DNA of 64,000 nucleotides from Schistocerca nitens. Taxonomy: Eukaryota; Arthropoda; Insecta; Orthoptera; Acrididae. Position numbers and translations under genes: made by a program. The stretch is taken from the NCBI RefSeq assembly GCF_023898315.1, contig NC_064616.1:545529602-545593601 (forward strand), written 5' to 3'. Shown piece by piece: positions 1-11,281 of this stretch (its first letter is position 1; every line of letters begins with the position of its first letter). The notes under the pieces were generated by a model. That model was not told where the DNA came from. It made no database searches and saw nothing but the letters and a program-made list of their open reading frames with translations.

Positions 1-1588
1 TATGATTTCGATATAAGGAAGGAGTAATAGTGTCACCTATCCTCTCAATATTTTGAAGATAAGGAAAGGCTTTTTAATGCATTCCCACAAGAGGGCACTC
101 TTTTAGTACTTCTTGAGTCGTATCAGACTACATGTTATTGTTAATCTTACTTGCTAAACTTTTATTGTGAAAATTACTTCACTGGGAACTAGAGAATTAC
201 TATTAATGTGTTATTAAATGGCCAACAGGAAAGAATGAGTAGACGATTATACATATGAGCCGTTTATTTTAAACAGTGTTGGTTGCAACTGAGGCTGATC
301 GCGTTTGATGAAACTTATTCAAAATCAGTCATTGACATACTGCAGATGTTTAAGACTGTGTAGAGAAACGTACTTAGTTATAACAAGCGCTCTCACTGTG
401 CAACACAAGATAGTGGTGAATTGCGCCTAACAGAGCTCCGATAATGCAGCTGCTGGAATTGTCCACCTCCTACGGTCTCCTGCTCCTCTGGCACCAACCT
501 GGCAGACGGAGGAAGACGAGTGTCTCAACGAATGGAGTGCCCTTATCCCCCACTTCATTCAGTGGGCGGAACAGGGCGGGGTCTGGAAGGAGCTTACAGC
601 TGTTGACCTTCTGAGACTTCATGTTCTCCTATAAGTTAAAAGGATCCCCGACAACGCAGCTAGAAACACAGTCATGTAGGCCATTCCGAGGGATCGTTGT
701 GCTATTGGCTAAAGCGTATGACGTCAGCGAGAATACTAATCGGGGCTCCTCCTCTTGGGCCGCGGATTACTGTCTGTAGTTCACGATGCTTTTAACACCA
801 GCATCACAAACAGTATGTTGTAAAGTGCTGATGCAAATCATTAAGCGTCGATTATATATAAAATTATTAAATAAACATTTGTAAGTCAGAATAATATCCA
901 CCTTCAATGATTTAATGTTGAGTGCTAGAATGTCTTACTGTGTTCATAAATACAATAACTCAGGAAGATCACGAAGCATCAACTTGAAGAATGTTCCTCA
1001 CTGCAGGTTCTTTCCAGTTTACTGTTTTGTCTCGTTCTCCCAATGCCTTGTTTAAATTTAGGTTCTTGGCCTAACGTAGAGAGAAACCACTTTGTGAAGC
1101 AATTCGGGGAACCTTGACGTTACTGTAGAAATTATCTTTTGCATTACTTTGTCAAACGTAGCACCATGTCACCCAAAAAAACTGCAAAATGTCACTTCAA
1201 ACGGGTTTAGTTTATTGAACCAGTGAATTGAGGCAGAAACGAGCCAACCGCTGGAGATTACGGAGCTGCAGTCATTTCCGGTGATGTAATATGAAGCCAG
1301 AAGAAGTTTCTCTGACACTGAACCCAAGGAACTGTCAATGTGAAACAGAATCTGGCACCGTGTGAAATACAGTCTAATTCGTTGTTTTATTGCAGAAGAA
1401 AACTGGTAATTGACTCTGAAAATGAAAATGTGAAGTCATCCACACGAATACTAAAGGGGTTCCGCAAAATTTCGGCTACACGATAAATGTAAAATGCTGT
1501 AAATTAAAATTCATTTTTGAGACTACAATTACGAATAACTTCAGTTTGCAACGATCAAATAGCAATAGCGTCGGCAAATTGACAGAAT
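1..1588. other. No gene recognised
   Basis: No coding region or familiar repeat is recognised here. A GC-richer block at about 430-790 contains a TATA-like CCTATAAG and a TGACGTCA-like motif and could be part of an LTR or old repeat, but nothing confirms this. The remainder is AT-rich. Confidence 0.5.
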
Positions 1589-2092
1589 ACTTAGCAAATG
1601 TGACAGGTCTACTGTGGGACTGCGTACACTATGCCAGTACGTCCTCTTCTGGAATATTGCTATGTGATGCGCTATCCCCAGCAGACAGATTTGACGAAGG
1701 ACATCGAAAATGCTCAAAGAAGGGCAGATCGTTTTGTATTATCGCAAAATAGGGGAGACAGTGCCACGAATATGACACGTGAGTTATGATGGCAGTCTTT
1801 CGAACAAAGACGTTTTTCGTAGAGGTAGGATCTTCTCATGAAATATCAGTCACCATCTTTCTCCTCCGAGTACGAAATTCTTTTCTTTTAGCACCCACCT
1901 ACGTAGGGAAATGATCATCGCCATAAAATAAAAGAAAACAGACGTCGCAAGGACAGATTTAAATGTTCGTTATTTTCACGCGCTATTTGAGATTGGAATG
2001 GTAGAGAAATAGCTTAAAGTTGTTTCGAAGAATCCTATGATGGACACTTTAATTGCGAAACGTAGAGTAGTCGTGTGGATGTAGAAGAAGCA
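1589..2092 (+). pseudogene. LINE reverse-transcriptase 3' relic
   Basis: Broken reading frames resemble the C-terminal tail that follows the reverse transcriptase in CR1/Jockey-like arthropod LINEs. A frame starting near 1694 reads DIENAQRRADRFV, the usual 'I-E-x-x-Q-R-R-A-x-R-F-V' block, followed by a stop and then WQSFEQRRF. Further on, in other frames, LAPTYVG and then a YLRLEW-REIA block occur, as at the end of ORF2. At least three frame changes and several stops show that it is old. It resembles in layout, but is clearly not a recent copy of, the LINE at 50879-55353. Confidence 0.7.
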
Positions 2093-2750
2093 CATCTGTT
2101 AATTTCGACAACATATTTTGAATGCTTGACTTGCAGGACTCTGTTATTTATTTTCAATACGTAGTTTTCTCTCCTCAGCAGTTGTGTCCTAATTTTTAAT
2201 CTGTCTATTTCGCGTTTAGCAGTAGCGACTTTCTCAAAACTACATCTGTGCTGGTCGACTGATCTAAATTAATTTGTAAAGCTGACAGCGCACTCTTCTC
2301 TTTCCACTTCGGCAATCTCTATAAAAAACAATGCAACATTAATTCCAAAGACGATAGTACGTAGAAACATGTTTCCAAAGAAGCTGAATATCTGGCAATT
2401 ATACGAATTTACGTTGTCCTTGCTGGTGCTTGCGACAGACTTGGATGCACATCCATACCAACAGGGAATTTTTTCTGATGCAAAAAGACACACTTTAATT
2501 ATGATTTCAAATGAATCGGCGAAGGCTCATTTTCTAATTCCTGTTCATAATCTTCGGAAAGGAAATTATCTCAATAAATACTTGCACTATTCGTATTACC
2601 AGGTTCAGTTCTTTTACAGCGTGACACTCATTTGTGCTGTAGTTCTCATATCTTTAGGAAATAGATGGTAAGAGACATCCGCAATTTTATATGAAACATT
2701 TTTACACTCAGTAGTAACACAATAATTTCTAATTTTGCTCATATTATGAC
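2093..2750. other. No gene recognised
   Basis: A 100-codon open frame at 2369-2671 (+) has two hydrophobic stretches but no recognisable family and no splice or promoter context. I treat it as chance. Confidence 0.45.
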
Positions 2751-2898
2751 AATTCGATCAGCAAGAAGAATAGCTAATATGAATTTCATTCTATTAATTT
2801 AATTCGACCTGCAAGAAGAATAGCTAATATGAACTTCATTCTATTAATTTAATTCGACCAGCAAGAAGAATAGCTAATATGAACTTCATTCTATTAAT
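2751..2898. repeat. 50-bp minisatellite, about 3 copies
   Basis: The unit beginning GCAAGAAGAATAGCTAATAT recurs at 2761, 2811 and 2861 with an exact 50-base period. Copies differ by only a few bases (for example GAATTTC versus GAACTTC), and the last copy is incomplete. It is a young local tandem duplication. Confidence 0.9.
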
Positions 2899-2944
2899 AT
2901 TATGTGGGGAATTTGAGAATTAGCGTGCATTAACAACGCACGTG

Positions 2945-3556
2945 TAGCGTTTTTGCCACCCGCTTCTCGTTTCCCGTATTCCGAACGACTGCATGCCGTT
3001 TTGTTCAGGACCAATGATATATAAGGGCCCTGTACCGAACTTCTGACGTCACGCTAGTCGGCTAATCCGCCACACTTCGTGAACGCGAGGCTCCGTTCAG
3101 GGCCGATCGGAAATCAATTTTTAATTGAAAGGTTGTCCAGCAAAGGTCTTAATTTTGTCGTATGCTATCGAGAACATCCAAGCACATAAACTCGCATTCA
3201 GGAATTACTAAATTCGTCTGAAATAGTTACTCACTTCCCGCCGGAGATGGCTGCTGGCACTCATAAGACCTGTAGTGTCACGTGCTGTGACACACGCGCC
3301 ACTGCCTGTCTTAGTTGTTGGCCTCAGTTTCGCCAGGAGGCTGTGCGAGTAGCCACTATGGCATGCACTGGGTCCCGGCAGCTTATCGGTGTGACGTGTG
3401 ACGCTAGTTGCATAGCCGCTAGGAGATGCTACTGGAGACCTCAGGGCCTTAATTGCATTATTCGCTTCGTACTGATTGTGAGTGTGTGTCATTCAGTACA
3501 CAATGGAACACACAAGTGAAGTGCTGAAATAAATGCGGTCAAAAAAAAAAAAAAAA
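2945..3556 (+). mobile_element. Poly(A)-tailed retroposed unit with CCAAT/TATA motifs
   Basis: A GC-rich block contains CCAAT at about 3012 directly followed by TATATAAG at about 3018. It ends with AATAAA near 3529 and a run of 16 A (3541-3556). A poly(A) tail just after AATAAA indicates a reverse-transcribed RNA, while an internal CCAAT/TATA pair suggests the transcript began upstream of a promoter-like sequence, as in LTR-derived or LINE-mobilised transcripts. No protein domain is recognised and no flanking duplication is clear. The 5' limit is approximate. Confidence 0.5.
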
Positions 3557-3930
3557 GCTAAAACTGAAATTCGGACGTCCAGAGCATGGAGACCGAGTAA
3601 ATACATCTCAAGGATGAAATACATGGATTAAAAACAACGGATATCGCAAATAAAGATGATTCATAAACAGAAAAAGCGAAACTCGTATGGCATAAACCTA
3701 ACTGACTACATTTAGTTGCAAAAACAGAACACCTTTCCATGATGTTTGAAGCAACTGAGGAACGACGGAAAACGAAATCAATGGCAGTTTCTGTACCTTT
3801 ATGTAGCTGAAAATTAATGTTTGCTGTCTCATTGCTAGAAGGCGATATAATACACATTTAAAATGTCTGAAATGTACCTGCGTCTATACACTAAAAACAC
3901 CATTAGTAAGTATTAAATTCCGGATATATG

Positions 3931-5941
3931 TGCTACCGGCCAAACCTGATTTTAGGATGAACTCGTTCGTCCTGATACCAAGAGGATGAAACAGTTTAGC
4001 CTAGGTCGAATCGGTTTATCCTATTTAGGATTTACATGCTTTAGGATAATCTTCTACGTTATACTCTGAACTAATTTTGCCTAGTAGGGACGCATGTCGC
4101 TGCCTGTACGAACGGGGAAACCCCCAATCATCTTTGGCTCGCCCTAGCGCCTGTCAACCGCTCTTCGCTCGCCCTGTCTTTTGTTTAGAACGGTATGTTA
4201 CATCGACGAGTGCGCGTGTTAAGTTTCTGTTTGCGTTTAAAAGATTTTATTACAATCCTAGTATAATTATTGAGGGGCGTTTCATCACGGATGAGCCTTC
4301 GTGCAGTAGACAAGCCAATCAAATGCTGTGGAGAGAAAAGGTTCTGGAGGAAATTTTGCTGAGCGAGAACAAAAAGGATTCTCATTATAATGTGTTATCA
4401 GTAGACGAATATGCGGATTTGGTTAAACAGGTAGAAAACGCCGAAAAGTTGGATAAAGAACACCATTACATAAGAAAAGACTGAAATGATTTGCTGTTTT
4501 GAAAATTGGTGTTGTGAAAAAAATTCATTGCGTGGTGTGAAGGGAATATAAAGTACTTTGTTCCAGGTGATGAACTTTATGATGTGATTGACGCAGCTCA
4601 TATAGCTGTAGGTCATGGTGGTCGCGATAGGAAGTTAGCCGAGACATTAAAATAATGCCAATATCACAAAGGAAATGATACGCCTTATTTATCAATGTGT
4701 AATGTTTGTCAACAAAAGAAGACAAAGAAGAAAATAGGACTAGTTTCAAAGCGAATTCTCCATTAGGAAATGAACAGCAGATGCCAAGCAGATTTGATTG
4801 ATTTCCAAACACGACCAGACGAGAATTTTAAATGCATTCTAGTTTACCAAGACCATCTCACAAAATATCTTCTCCTTCGTGTATTAACATCAAAGAGGGC
4901 TGAGTAAGTGGCTTATCATTTGAATGACATATTCCTAACTGTAGGGGCGTCGTGCATTCTTCAATCTGATAATGGTAGAGAATTTGTCAATAATGTTACA
5001 AGTTAACTCGCAAATCTTTGGTCAGAACTGAAAAATCGAGCTGACGGCCCTGGCAAAAACAATAACCTTACAAAACATTATTCGGAATGAAACCTAGAGT
5101 AGGACTATCCACTCCCTCGTTGCCTCAAGATATAATAAATGATATTCAGGATGAAGATGACCTAAAGTAGACAATCGAAGGTGTCAGCAATACTGTACAG
5201 TACGAAGACAGTGATGATTATAACATCGTAAAAATTGACACAAACGACATTCAAAATGCTAGAAAAATTGCGACAGAAAATGTAATAAAACAAGCTAAAA
5301 GAATGAAAGCTTCCCCTGACAAATCCTATCCACCAGCTGACATTGGAAAGAACGTAACCATACCTATCCCAGATGTAGATAAAGCCATAGGTGACCGTCG
5401 TAACATAATTGGAGTAATACTTCAAAAGACTGATGAGGGCCTCTACAAAGCTGGCACCAAACATGGCGTACTTCAAAAACATTTCAGGTGTAATTTTATT
5501 AAAATTTTCCATTACTTTTTCTAATAAAACATTAAAATATATTTGCTTTAAGTTCTTTTTTATTTTTATAGAACTGATTTCGACGTCTTCATTCTGAAGT
5601 TTTTTGATATGGGAGATATTAACCAGCATATTGAAATATCTTTATGAACTACAGCCACAAAACATTCTGTTGGATCAAGGCAAGGCTTCGTGAAATGCAG
5701 TTGCATGAAAATCTCTACAACTAAAAAATTATTTTGTTTCCTTAGAAAAGCTTATAGAAGATACAAACTAGGTGAAATTAGTTCAGACTAGGACGTAAAA
5801 GTTTATCCTAAAGCATGTAAATTCTAACTGGGATAAACCGATTCGTCCTAGGCTAAACTGTTTTATCCTATCGGTAACAGGATGAACGACTTTGACTTAG
5901 CCGAAACTAGTTCATCCTAAAATCGGGTTTGGCCAGTAACA
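3931..5941 (+). mobile_element. Ginger-type DNA transposon, internally deleted
   Basis: The element begins TGCTACCGGCC and ends GGCCAGTAACA, so its termini are inverted (TGYTACYGGCC). The inverted arms run at about 3931-4085 and 5768-5941, imperfect but clear throughout, for example GATTTTAGGATGAACT near both ends. It is flanked on both sides by TATG (3927-3930 and 5942-5945), a 4-bp target duplication. Ginger elements are known for TGT...ACA termini, 4-bp duplications and a retrovirus-like integrase related to the host gene KRBA2, and the remnant protein inside fits this. The length of 2.0 kb and the missing integrase middle make it non-autonomous. Confidence 0.85.
4311..5490 (+). pseudogene. 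Ginger / KRBA2-like integrase remnant
   Basis: Fragments in shifting frames retain the order of KRBA2-like integrases. An N-terminal stretch is open to 4484. An HHCC-type zinc-binding region follows (IDAAHIAVGHGGRD, then CNVCQQKK, about 4585-4715). The integrase core start has TRPDENFKCILVYQDHLTKY near 4812-4870 and LQSDNGREFVNNV near 4960-4997. The C-terminal part includes IGKNVTIPIPDVDKAIGDRR and a GLYKAGTKHGVL block (about 5343-5480). Between the SDNGREF block and the C-terminal part, the segment expected to carry the third catalytic residue is missing. Numerous stops are present. In this family the protein inserts transposon DNA; this copy cannot. Confidence 0.8.
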
Positions 5942-6180
5942 TATGCATTCAAATCTCGTAAACTAAAAATACATCAACCGTATACTTTCAAGGAACTTAT
6001 TCGTATTATTATTATGTTAGATTGGGAAAAGCAATGCAATATGTCTATAGTTTAAAAGATAACTTGGTTAATATACGTGTCATTCCATTTTCGCTTCTGC
6101 TCACACACTCAGCGGTTAAATGTCAATCGAATCCTGACTAATCAGCCTGAATAAGAGTAAATTTATAGATCCTACATTAA
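5942..6180. other. Short unique spacer
   Basis: Only the TATG duplication of the Ginger element (5942-5945) and the TTAA target of the next element (6177-6180) are recognised. Confidence 0.5.
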
Positions 6181-7073
6181 CCCTTCGGTGGGCGCGTTTG
6201 CTACAGATAGCCGCAAGATTTAGTTTTGTATTAGTATTGCAGATAGCGCTATAATTACGTCCACGTCCAGATACAGATTTGTTGTTCTCAACGGATGTCG
6301 CCACATTCGCGCGATTCATGCTTTCAGCAGTTAAGTCGCTAATCTTGTTTGAAACGTGAGTGTTGCGTTTGCGGTGTGCTTGCCGCTAGGCGTCTTGTGA
6401 TGTAGGTATTTGCTATAGTTGTGTTTTTCTTTCGCCTCAAGGCAATCTTTCTTTTATATTAATATATAATGAATATTCAAATCGAATCACATTTCCCATA
6501 TATAATTTTCATTACTTTTTACAACCTTGGATATTGATTTGCTACAATATATAACTTTTACAAAAACATGTGTATCATTAGATCTCATAAAAGCGTGGAA
6601 ATGAAGAAAAAGGAGGCATTTGACAGGCACTGTCTAATTGTGCGTCCTTAAGACTGTGAGAAAGTCTGCGAGAACAGTCAGAAGAAGAATTACAGGAACT
6701 GTCAGATTCGTGTGAATCTGAGTCCGAAGAAGACGTTATTGAAGAAGAAAACCACAGCCGTGACTCCGAACAATCAACAGAGGAAACAGATGTCCACCTG
6801 GTTGAAGGGGGAGACAACAAACAGAGGATTACCGATTTTACGTAGGAAAAGAAGAAACTATTTGGATAAGTGAACCGTTTCCTTCATCTTTTAAAACCAA
6901 GGCCAAGAACATCGTAAAAGTTTTATCAGGTCCAAAAGCAAGTGCTGAAATTACGGAAAAAGAAATTGATGGGATGATTATTTTTCCTTAGTTTAGAAAT
7001 ATAAAACTAATTGCGGTGCAAAAGCCGCAGCGCGCCCACTCATGGAAGTATGAAAGGCGTGCCCACCGAAGGG
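6181..7073 (+). mobile_element. piggyBac deletion derivative
   Basis: The ends are inverted: CCCTTCGGTGGGCGCG at 6181 and, at the right end, the complement of CCCTTCGGTGGGCACG finishing at 7073. The left flank is TTAA (6177-6180) and the right flank GTAA (7074-7077), one change from TTAA. Insertion at TTAA with terminal CCC is the piggyBac signature. At 893 bp it is far below the roughly 2.5 kb of autonomous copies. Confidence 0.85.
6672..6990 (+). pseudogene. piggyBac transposase N-terminal remnant
   Basis: An acidic serine-rich frame (EQSEEELQEL ... ESEEDVIEEENHS) is followed, after a frame change near 6840, by FYVGKEETIWISEPFPSSF. An acidic head followed by a 'GKDxxTxW...P' block is the normal N-terminus of piggyBac (DDE_Tnp_1_7) transposases. 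The whole DDD catalytic domain is absent, so the copy could only have moved using transposase supplied in trans. Confidence 0.75.
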
Positions 7074-7689
7074 GTAATATAGTACGTAATGATGTCTACA
7101 TTTTTCGAGTCAAGTCAAATGTGTATCAGGCTGCTAGAGAAGCTACAGAGCTATCCTTAAATGTCATCATGTTCTCACCACCAGCGCCACAAATGAGAGT
7201 GCTAACGGTGTTTTATTCTCATGCGAACTGTCTCCTGGTACTAACACATATAGGTACCAAGTCTGATTGGCATTGCTAGAGGTGTTCCAGAATTATGCGC
7301 TACAAGACACACACTTATTTAAAATTAAAATTGTGGATGTATACTTTATTAGCCGTTTTACTGCAAAGGGAAACTAAAGAATTATTAGTATGGTTTACTG
7401 ATGACTCATTTCGCTCTTTACCTTGCGAAGTCTTGGTCACACTTCACGTTCACAAACCCTGTGGAATTTTTTTTCAAATATTATTCAGTTGTGGGTTAAG
7501 TTGCGTCGTAGATTGTTATGTAAATTATAAAATCAACAATTTGCATGGCTTTAGGTTTTTACAACCTACCATGGGCGCTTCAGTATTTCTTCGACCAGGG
7601 TGGAATTTATTGGAGCATATGAAATGAAATCCTCATAACTTCTGAACGGTTTGCGTTAGGACGTTCAATCTGCACAGCTGACCGCGGGG
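7074..7689. other. No clear gene
   Basis: Open frames at 7016-7279 and 7295-7627 carry no motif I recognise. The stretch from about 7620 (CTTCTGAACGGTTTGCG) resembles a subterminal region of the neighbouring mariner-like element, which would make that element internally deleted. Confidence 0.4.
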
Positions 7690-8341
7690 CATAATGGGAA
7701 TTAGTATGTGCATGTATAAGGTTTAGTTTAAGAACGAAGCACACTTTCATTTCGATGGCTTCGTCAATAAGCAAACTTGGCGCATTTGGGGGCCTGAGAA
7801 TCCGCATTTCGCAATAGAGAGGTCTCTTCACCATCAGTGGATGACTGTGTGGTGTGCAGTGTCCAGTCATGGAATAATCGGTGCGTTATTACTTGATGGC
7901 ACGGTGATTAACAAACGGTACATGAAGGTTATGGAAGATGATTTCATCCCCCTTATGCAAAGTGACTCTGATTTTTTCAAGGTGTGGTTCATGAAAGACT
8001 GAGCTCGACCCCATCGAAGCAGAAGAGTGTTTGATGTCCTCGAGGAGCACTTTGGGGACAGCATACTGGCTCTGGCGTACACAGAGTCCATTGTCATGAG
8101 CCTCGGTTTTCAGCCATGTTCTCCGGATCTTAACACATGCGACTCCTTTTTGTTGGGCTATATTAAAGACAAGGTGTTCAGCGATAACACCAAAACCATT
8201 GCTGAGCTGAAAAGAGTCATACAGGAGGTCATCGACAGCATCTACGTTACGACACGTCAGCGGATCTTGCAGAATTTCGCTATTCGTCTGCACCACATCA
8301 TTGCCAATGATGGTAGGCATATCGAACATGTCATAACCTAA
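7690..8341 (+). pseudogene. Mariner-like (DDE_3) transposase pseudogene, C-terminal half
   Basis: The frame from about 7732 reads EAHFHFDGFVNKQTWRIWGP, the first catalytic block of a large insect mariner-like group, but the expected Asp before Glu-Ala-His is Asn. The second block reads WFMKD-stop-ARPHRSRRV near 7987-8020. After the stop an open frame (8027-8341) continues through SPDLNTCDSFLLGYIKDKV to IIANDGRHIEHVI, the family's normal C-terminus. The N-terminal DNA-binding half is missing. A mutated first Asp, an in-frame TGA and the deletion show that it is dead. Confidence 0.8.
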
Positions 8342-8620
8342 ATCTGATTATATTTAGTAACGTCTACATATTGATTAAAGTGTGTGCACACCGTTCTTAG
8401 TAACTAATTTATGTTTCTTTTCATTTAGTTCAATAACTGTCAGCCTATACTGCTACGTTTCGCAAGTTTCCACATAACGGAATCTGGTTGAACATTTTTC
8501 TTCTTGAAGGGGCTTAAACGCATTACAGAACTCGCTTCAGGATTCAGGAACTTTATGTCTTTCACTACTGTGCCAAACAAGTTAGATGCTTTAATTTGAT
8601 TTAGAAATACCACCAACACT
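8342..8620. other. Nothing recognised
   Basis: AT-rich spacer between the mariner relic and the Penelope fragment; no motif seen. Confidence 0.4.
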
Positions 8621-8900
8621 GACAAATACAGCCAGTCGGGTAGCTACCAACTTATTTGCAACTGCTGTCAATCTGTATATGTGGCTCAAACATGCAGCAA
8701 TTTCAGAACCAGTTATACAGAACATCTCAAAGCACTGAAAAGCAATAGCTCACACTCAACTTTCGCAGACCATGTGATAGTACACAATCAGTACCCAACA
8801 AACATTGAAACTGTCTAACACATCCTGAAACTACTGGCAGCTTATACCAAAAATTAACTATAGAAGAAAACCATCACATCCAGAAGTCAGTAGTCCAAGA
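8621..8900 (+). pseudogene. Penelope-like element GIY-YIG endonuclease fragment
   Basis: The frame from 8621 reads SGSYQLICNCCQSVYVAQT, followed by NFRTSYTEHLKAL and STFADHVIVHN before a stop near 8818. This matches the endonuclease tail of Penelope-like retroelements, where 'GxYxLxCxxC...FYVGQT' and 'R..EH' are conserved. The GIY triplet is GSY and the YIG-equivalent Gly is Ala, so activity is doubtful. No reverse transcriptase remains upstream; PLE copies are usually truncated. Confidence 0.7.
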
Positions 8901-9245
8901 AAGTACTAAAGGACTACACATTACTGTGCAATGTGGCGGGATATTTAGAGATGCACAATGATGCTGGCGGAAAATTTAAAAATAAAAGATAGTAGCCGTA
9001 AGAAATTTAAAATTTTTAGCATCCATTAAAATGAAGTAGCCAACAAACAGACAATCATTGTGTAGTCGCAAAGTTCAACATTATCTGAATATCATTTTTG
9101 GCTTCATGTCAAAGAGATATTTGGAATACAACGGTAATTCAATTCCACAAGAATTATATCAGTTTCACCTGAATAGTGTACATTCGCGGAATGGTCAAAA
9201 GTATCTAAATGAACAGAATTTTTTGTAAAAATTGTATTAGCCCAT

Positions 9246-9247
<2 letters not shown>

Positions 9248-9300
<53 letters not shown>

Positions 9301-9311
9301 CACACACACAT
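9248..9311. repeat. (CA)n microsatellite
   Basis: About 30 CA dinucleotides with a single CG interruption near 9293. Open frames across it (poly-Thr-His or poly-Cys-Val) are artefacts. Confidence 0.97.
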
Positions 9312-9342
9312 CCACGTTGCATAACATTTCACCTCATAATTC

Positions 9343-9390
9343 CTTCTCTCTCTCTCTCTCTCTCTCTCCCTCTCCCTCTCTCTCGTTCTC
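9343..9390. repeat. (TC)n microsatellite
   Basis: TC repeat with CCTC interruptions, about 30 bp after the CA run. The two together form a compound simple repeat. Confidence 0.93.
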
Positions 9391-10116
9391 TGTCTCTTCC
9401 GTTCTACACTTCACTAACTTATGTCAAATATTGTACTACCTTGTCAGTAAATTTCATCTCACAAGGGGACACACACCAGCATAAATGACGCAAAAGTGTT
9501 AAATAAAAAAATATTTATGTCAGAGACCATACTGCCTTTTTTGTAAATTTCGTCCCTGTCATGTCAGCTACAGTATTACAGCCAATCAAACTAACTAAGA
9601 TGCAGTCTGAATTACTTTTCATCAATGGTGAACTACTGGAAGAGTGCTGGTACTGCTTAACTAACAACTGACGCCTAAAAATGACGGCGGCCCCTTAAAG
9701 TAAGTGTCACAATACCTAATGTTATTGGCCCTTCGATCTTAGCCATACTTGAAGCTATTTTACACGTGGTACAAAGAACACACTATAATCACCCGGCATT
9801 TTCAGTAATGCAGCACCTCAGTAGCAGCATTTCGGGAAGGAGGGGTGAGGAAAAGATAATACATCGTCTTCTACTGTAGAAAAACATAACTGACGTTATT
9901 GCCTCACTAAAATAATTTTTTTAACTGGTTTTATATACCTGTAGTTATGTACCACTGGGGTTCTATCCACCAGCATTACAGTTTCTGACCCTTTAGCAAA
10001 TCAATCCACAGCAAATGTGATACATTTAGAAAAGATCGTTTAATCATCATACACTTGAACATTAGATTTTCACAATATGCAAGAGGAACTTCACAATGCG
10101 TGGAATAGGAAATACA
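9391..10116. other. No gene recognised
   Basis: No coding or repeat signal recognised up to the presumed mariner terminus (CCGGATGATTATAATTGAAC) at about 10117. Confidence 0.45.
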
Positions 10117-11276
10117 TACCGGATGATTATAATTGAACCTTTCCTATTTAACACACTAAAACAAGGGAACTGATTTACGTAAGTTTACCAAACTTGATTG
10201 CATTAATGTCCAGAGTATGGGGTGCGTGATTTCAATGCGTCACAGCGCCGTCGTCGAGTTCCCACTATGGTCACCAGGTGCCGTTATCAGTCAACGTCAT
10301 TCATAGTTACACACACCTGACCAGTCGCAATGCATTTGTTGACATGTCAAAATGAGCTTGAACAAAAAGAGCAGGGACTTATTGGTGAAGCCATATTATC
10401 AAAACAACAGTAGTACACCAGCTGCATTTCGAAAAAATCGCCGGCAGAAAGGATTACGAAAGGGTCCTCTTTCACCACCTGACGTGCGGAGCGTAATGAA
10501 GTTCGTATCAACTACAAAACTGGGCGTCGCTCCTGGAAGAGACCGACAACCGATTGCGCCACAGGTTGTTGATGAAATAGCTGTTGCAATGGCAGGCAAC
10601 GCTGCGGACAATTCCCACACGTTAGGCAGTGCGCGTGCTGTGTCACGACAGTTGAACATCACGGGGTCCAATGTACAGAAAGTGCTTCGACCAATTCTCA
10701 AAAGGTATCCGTACCAGATCCTTATCGTACAGCGGATTGCACCACACCACGCACAACGACGTGTTGACTTCGTTCTCCTCTTTCTCGCAAGGATTGAAAT
10801 TAACAAGGGCTGGCCCTGGACCATCCATTGGACAGACGAAGCTCATTTTTATCTGACGGGTGAGGTGAACACACATAATTGCCGATTGCGGGGATCTGCA
10901 CCTCCAGTCAGAGTTCCTCTGTATGATGAACACGTCACGGTATGTTGTGGCTTCACGGCTACGCTCATTATTCGTCAGTTAATTTTTGTTAAGGTTGGCA
11001 CTCAAGACCAGTAACGTGCAGTGTTACTGGCCAGCGTTACTGCTATATACTTCGCCAGCATGTCATACCCACCCTAAAGGAGAGAGAAGCATAGAACTCA
11101 ACAGTTTTAATGCAAGATGGGGCCCCACCACTCCTGAAGTTCACCTGCTTCTCCGAAACATATTTGAAAACGATCGAATTATCAGCCGATCGTTTCCAAA
11201 TGCTTGGCCGCCACAATTACCTGATCACACTTCCTGTGGTTTTTGGTTGTGGGGCTACCTGAGTGACAGGGTGTAC
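10117..11276 (+). pseudogene. DUF4817-type mariner transposase pseudogene
   Basis: The presumed left terminus near 10117 precedes an open frame 10352-11014 of 220 codons. Its N-terminus (LLVKPYYQNNSSTPAAFRKNR) is the helix-turn-helix region often labelled DUF4817, and WPWTIHWTDEAHFYLTGEVN carries the first catalytic Asp. Near 11000 sequence including the second Asp is lost. A second frame then gives LRNIFENDRIISRSF and DHTSCGFWLWGYLSDRVYQ, where the third Asp position is Gly. The gene is then cut off at about 11276 by the G-rich repeat. Full members have roughly 350 residues. Confidence 0.85.
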
Positions 11277-11281
11277 CAGTG

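Noticed and set aside
2751..2898. CRISPR array
   Set aside because: The units are contiguous 50-bp repeats without distinct spacers, and the genome is eukaryotic.
9104..9484. Protein-coding frames over the CA/TC repeats
   Set aside because: Low-complexity translations of microsatellites (poly-Cys-Val, Thr-His, Ser-Leu).
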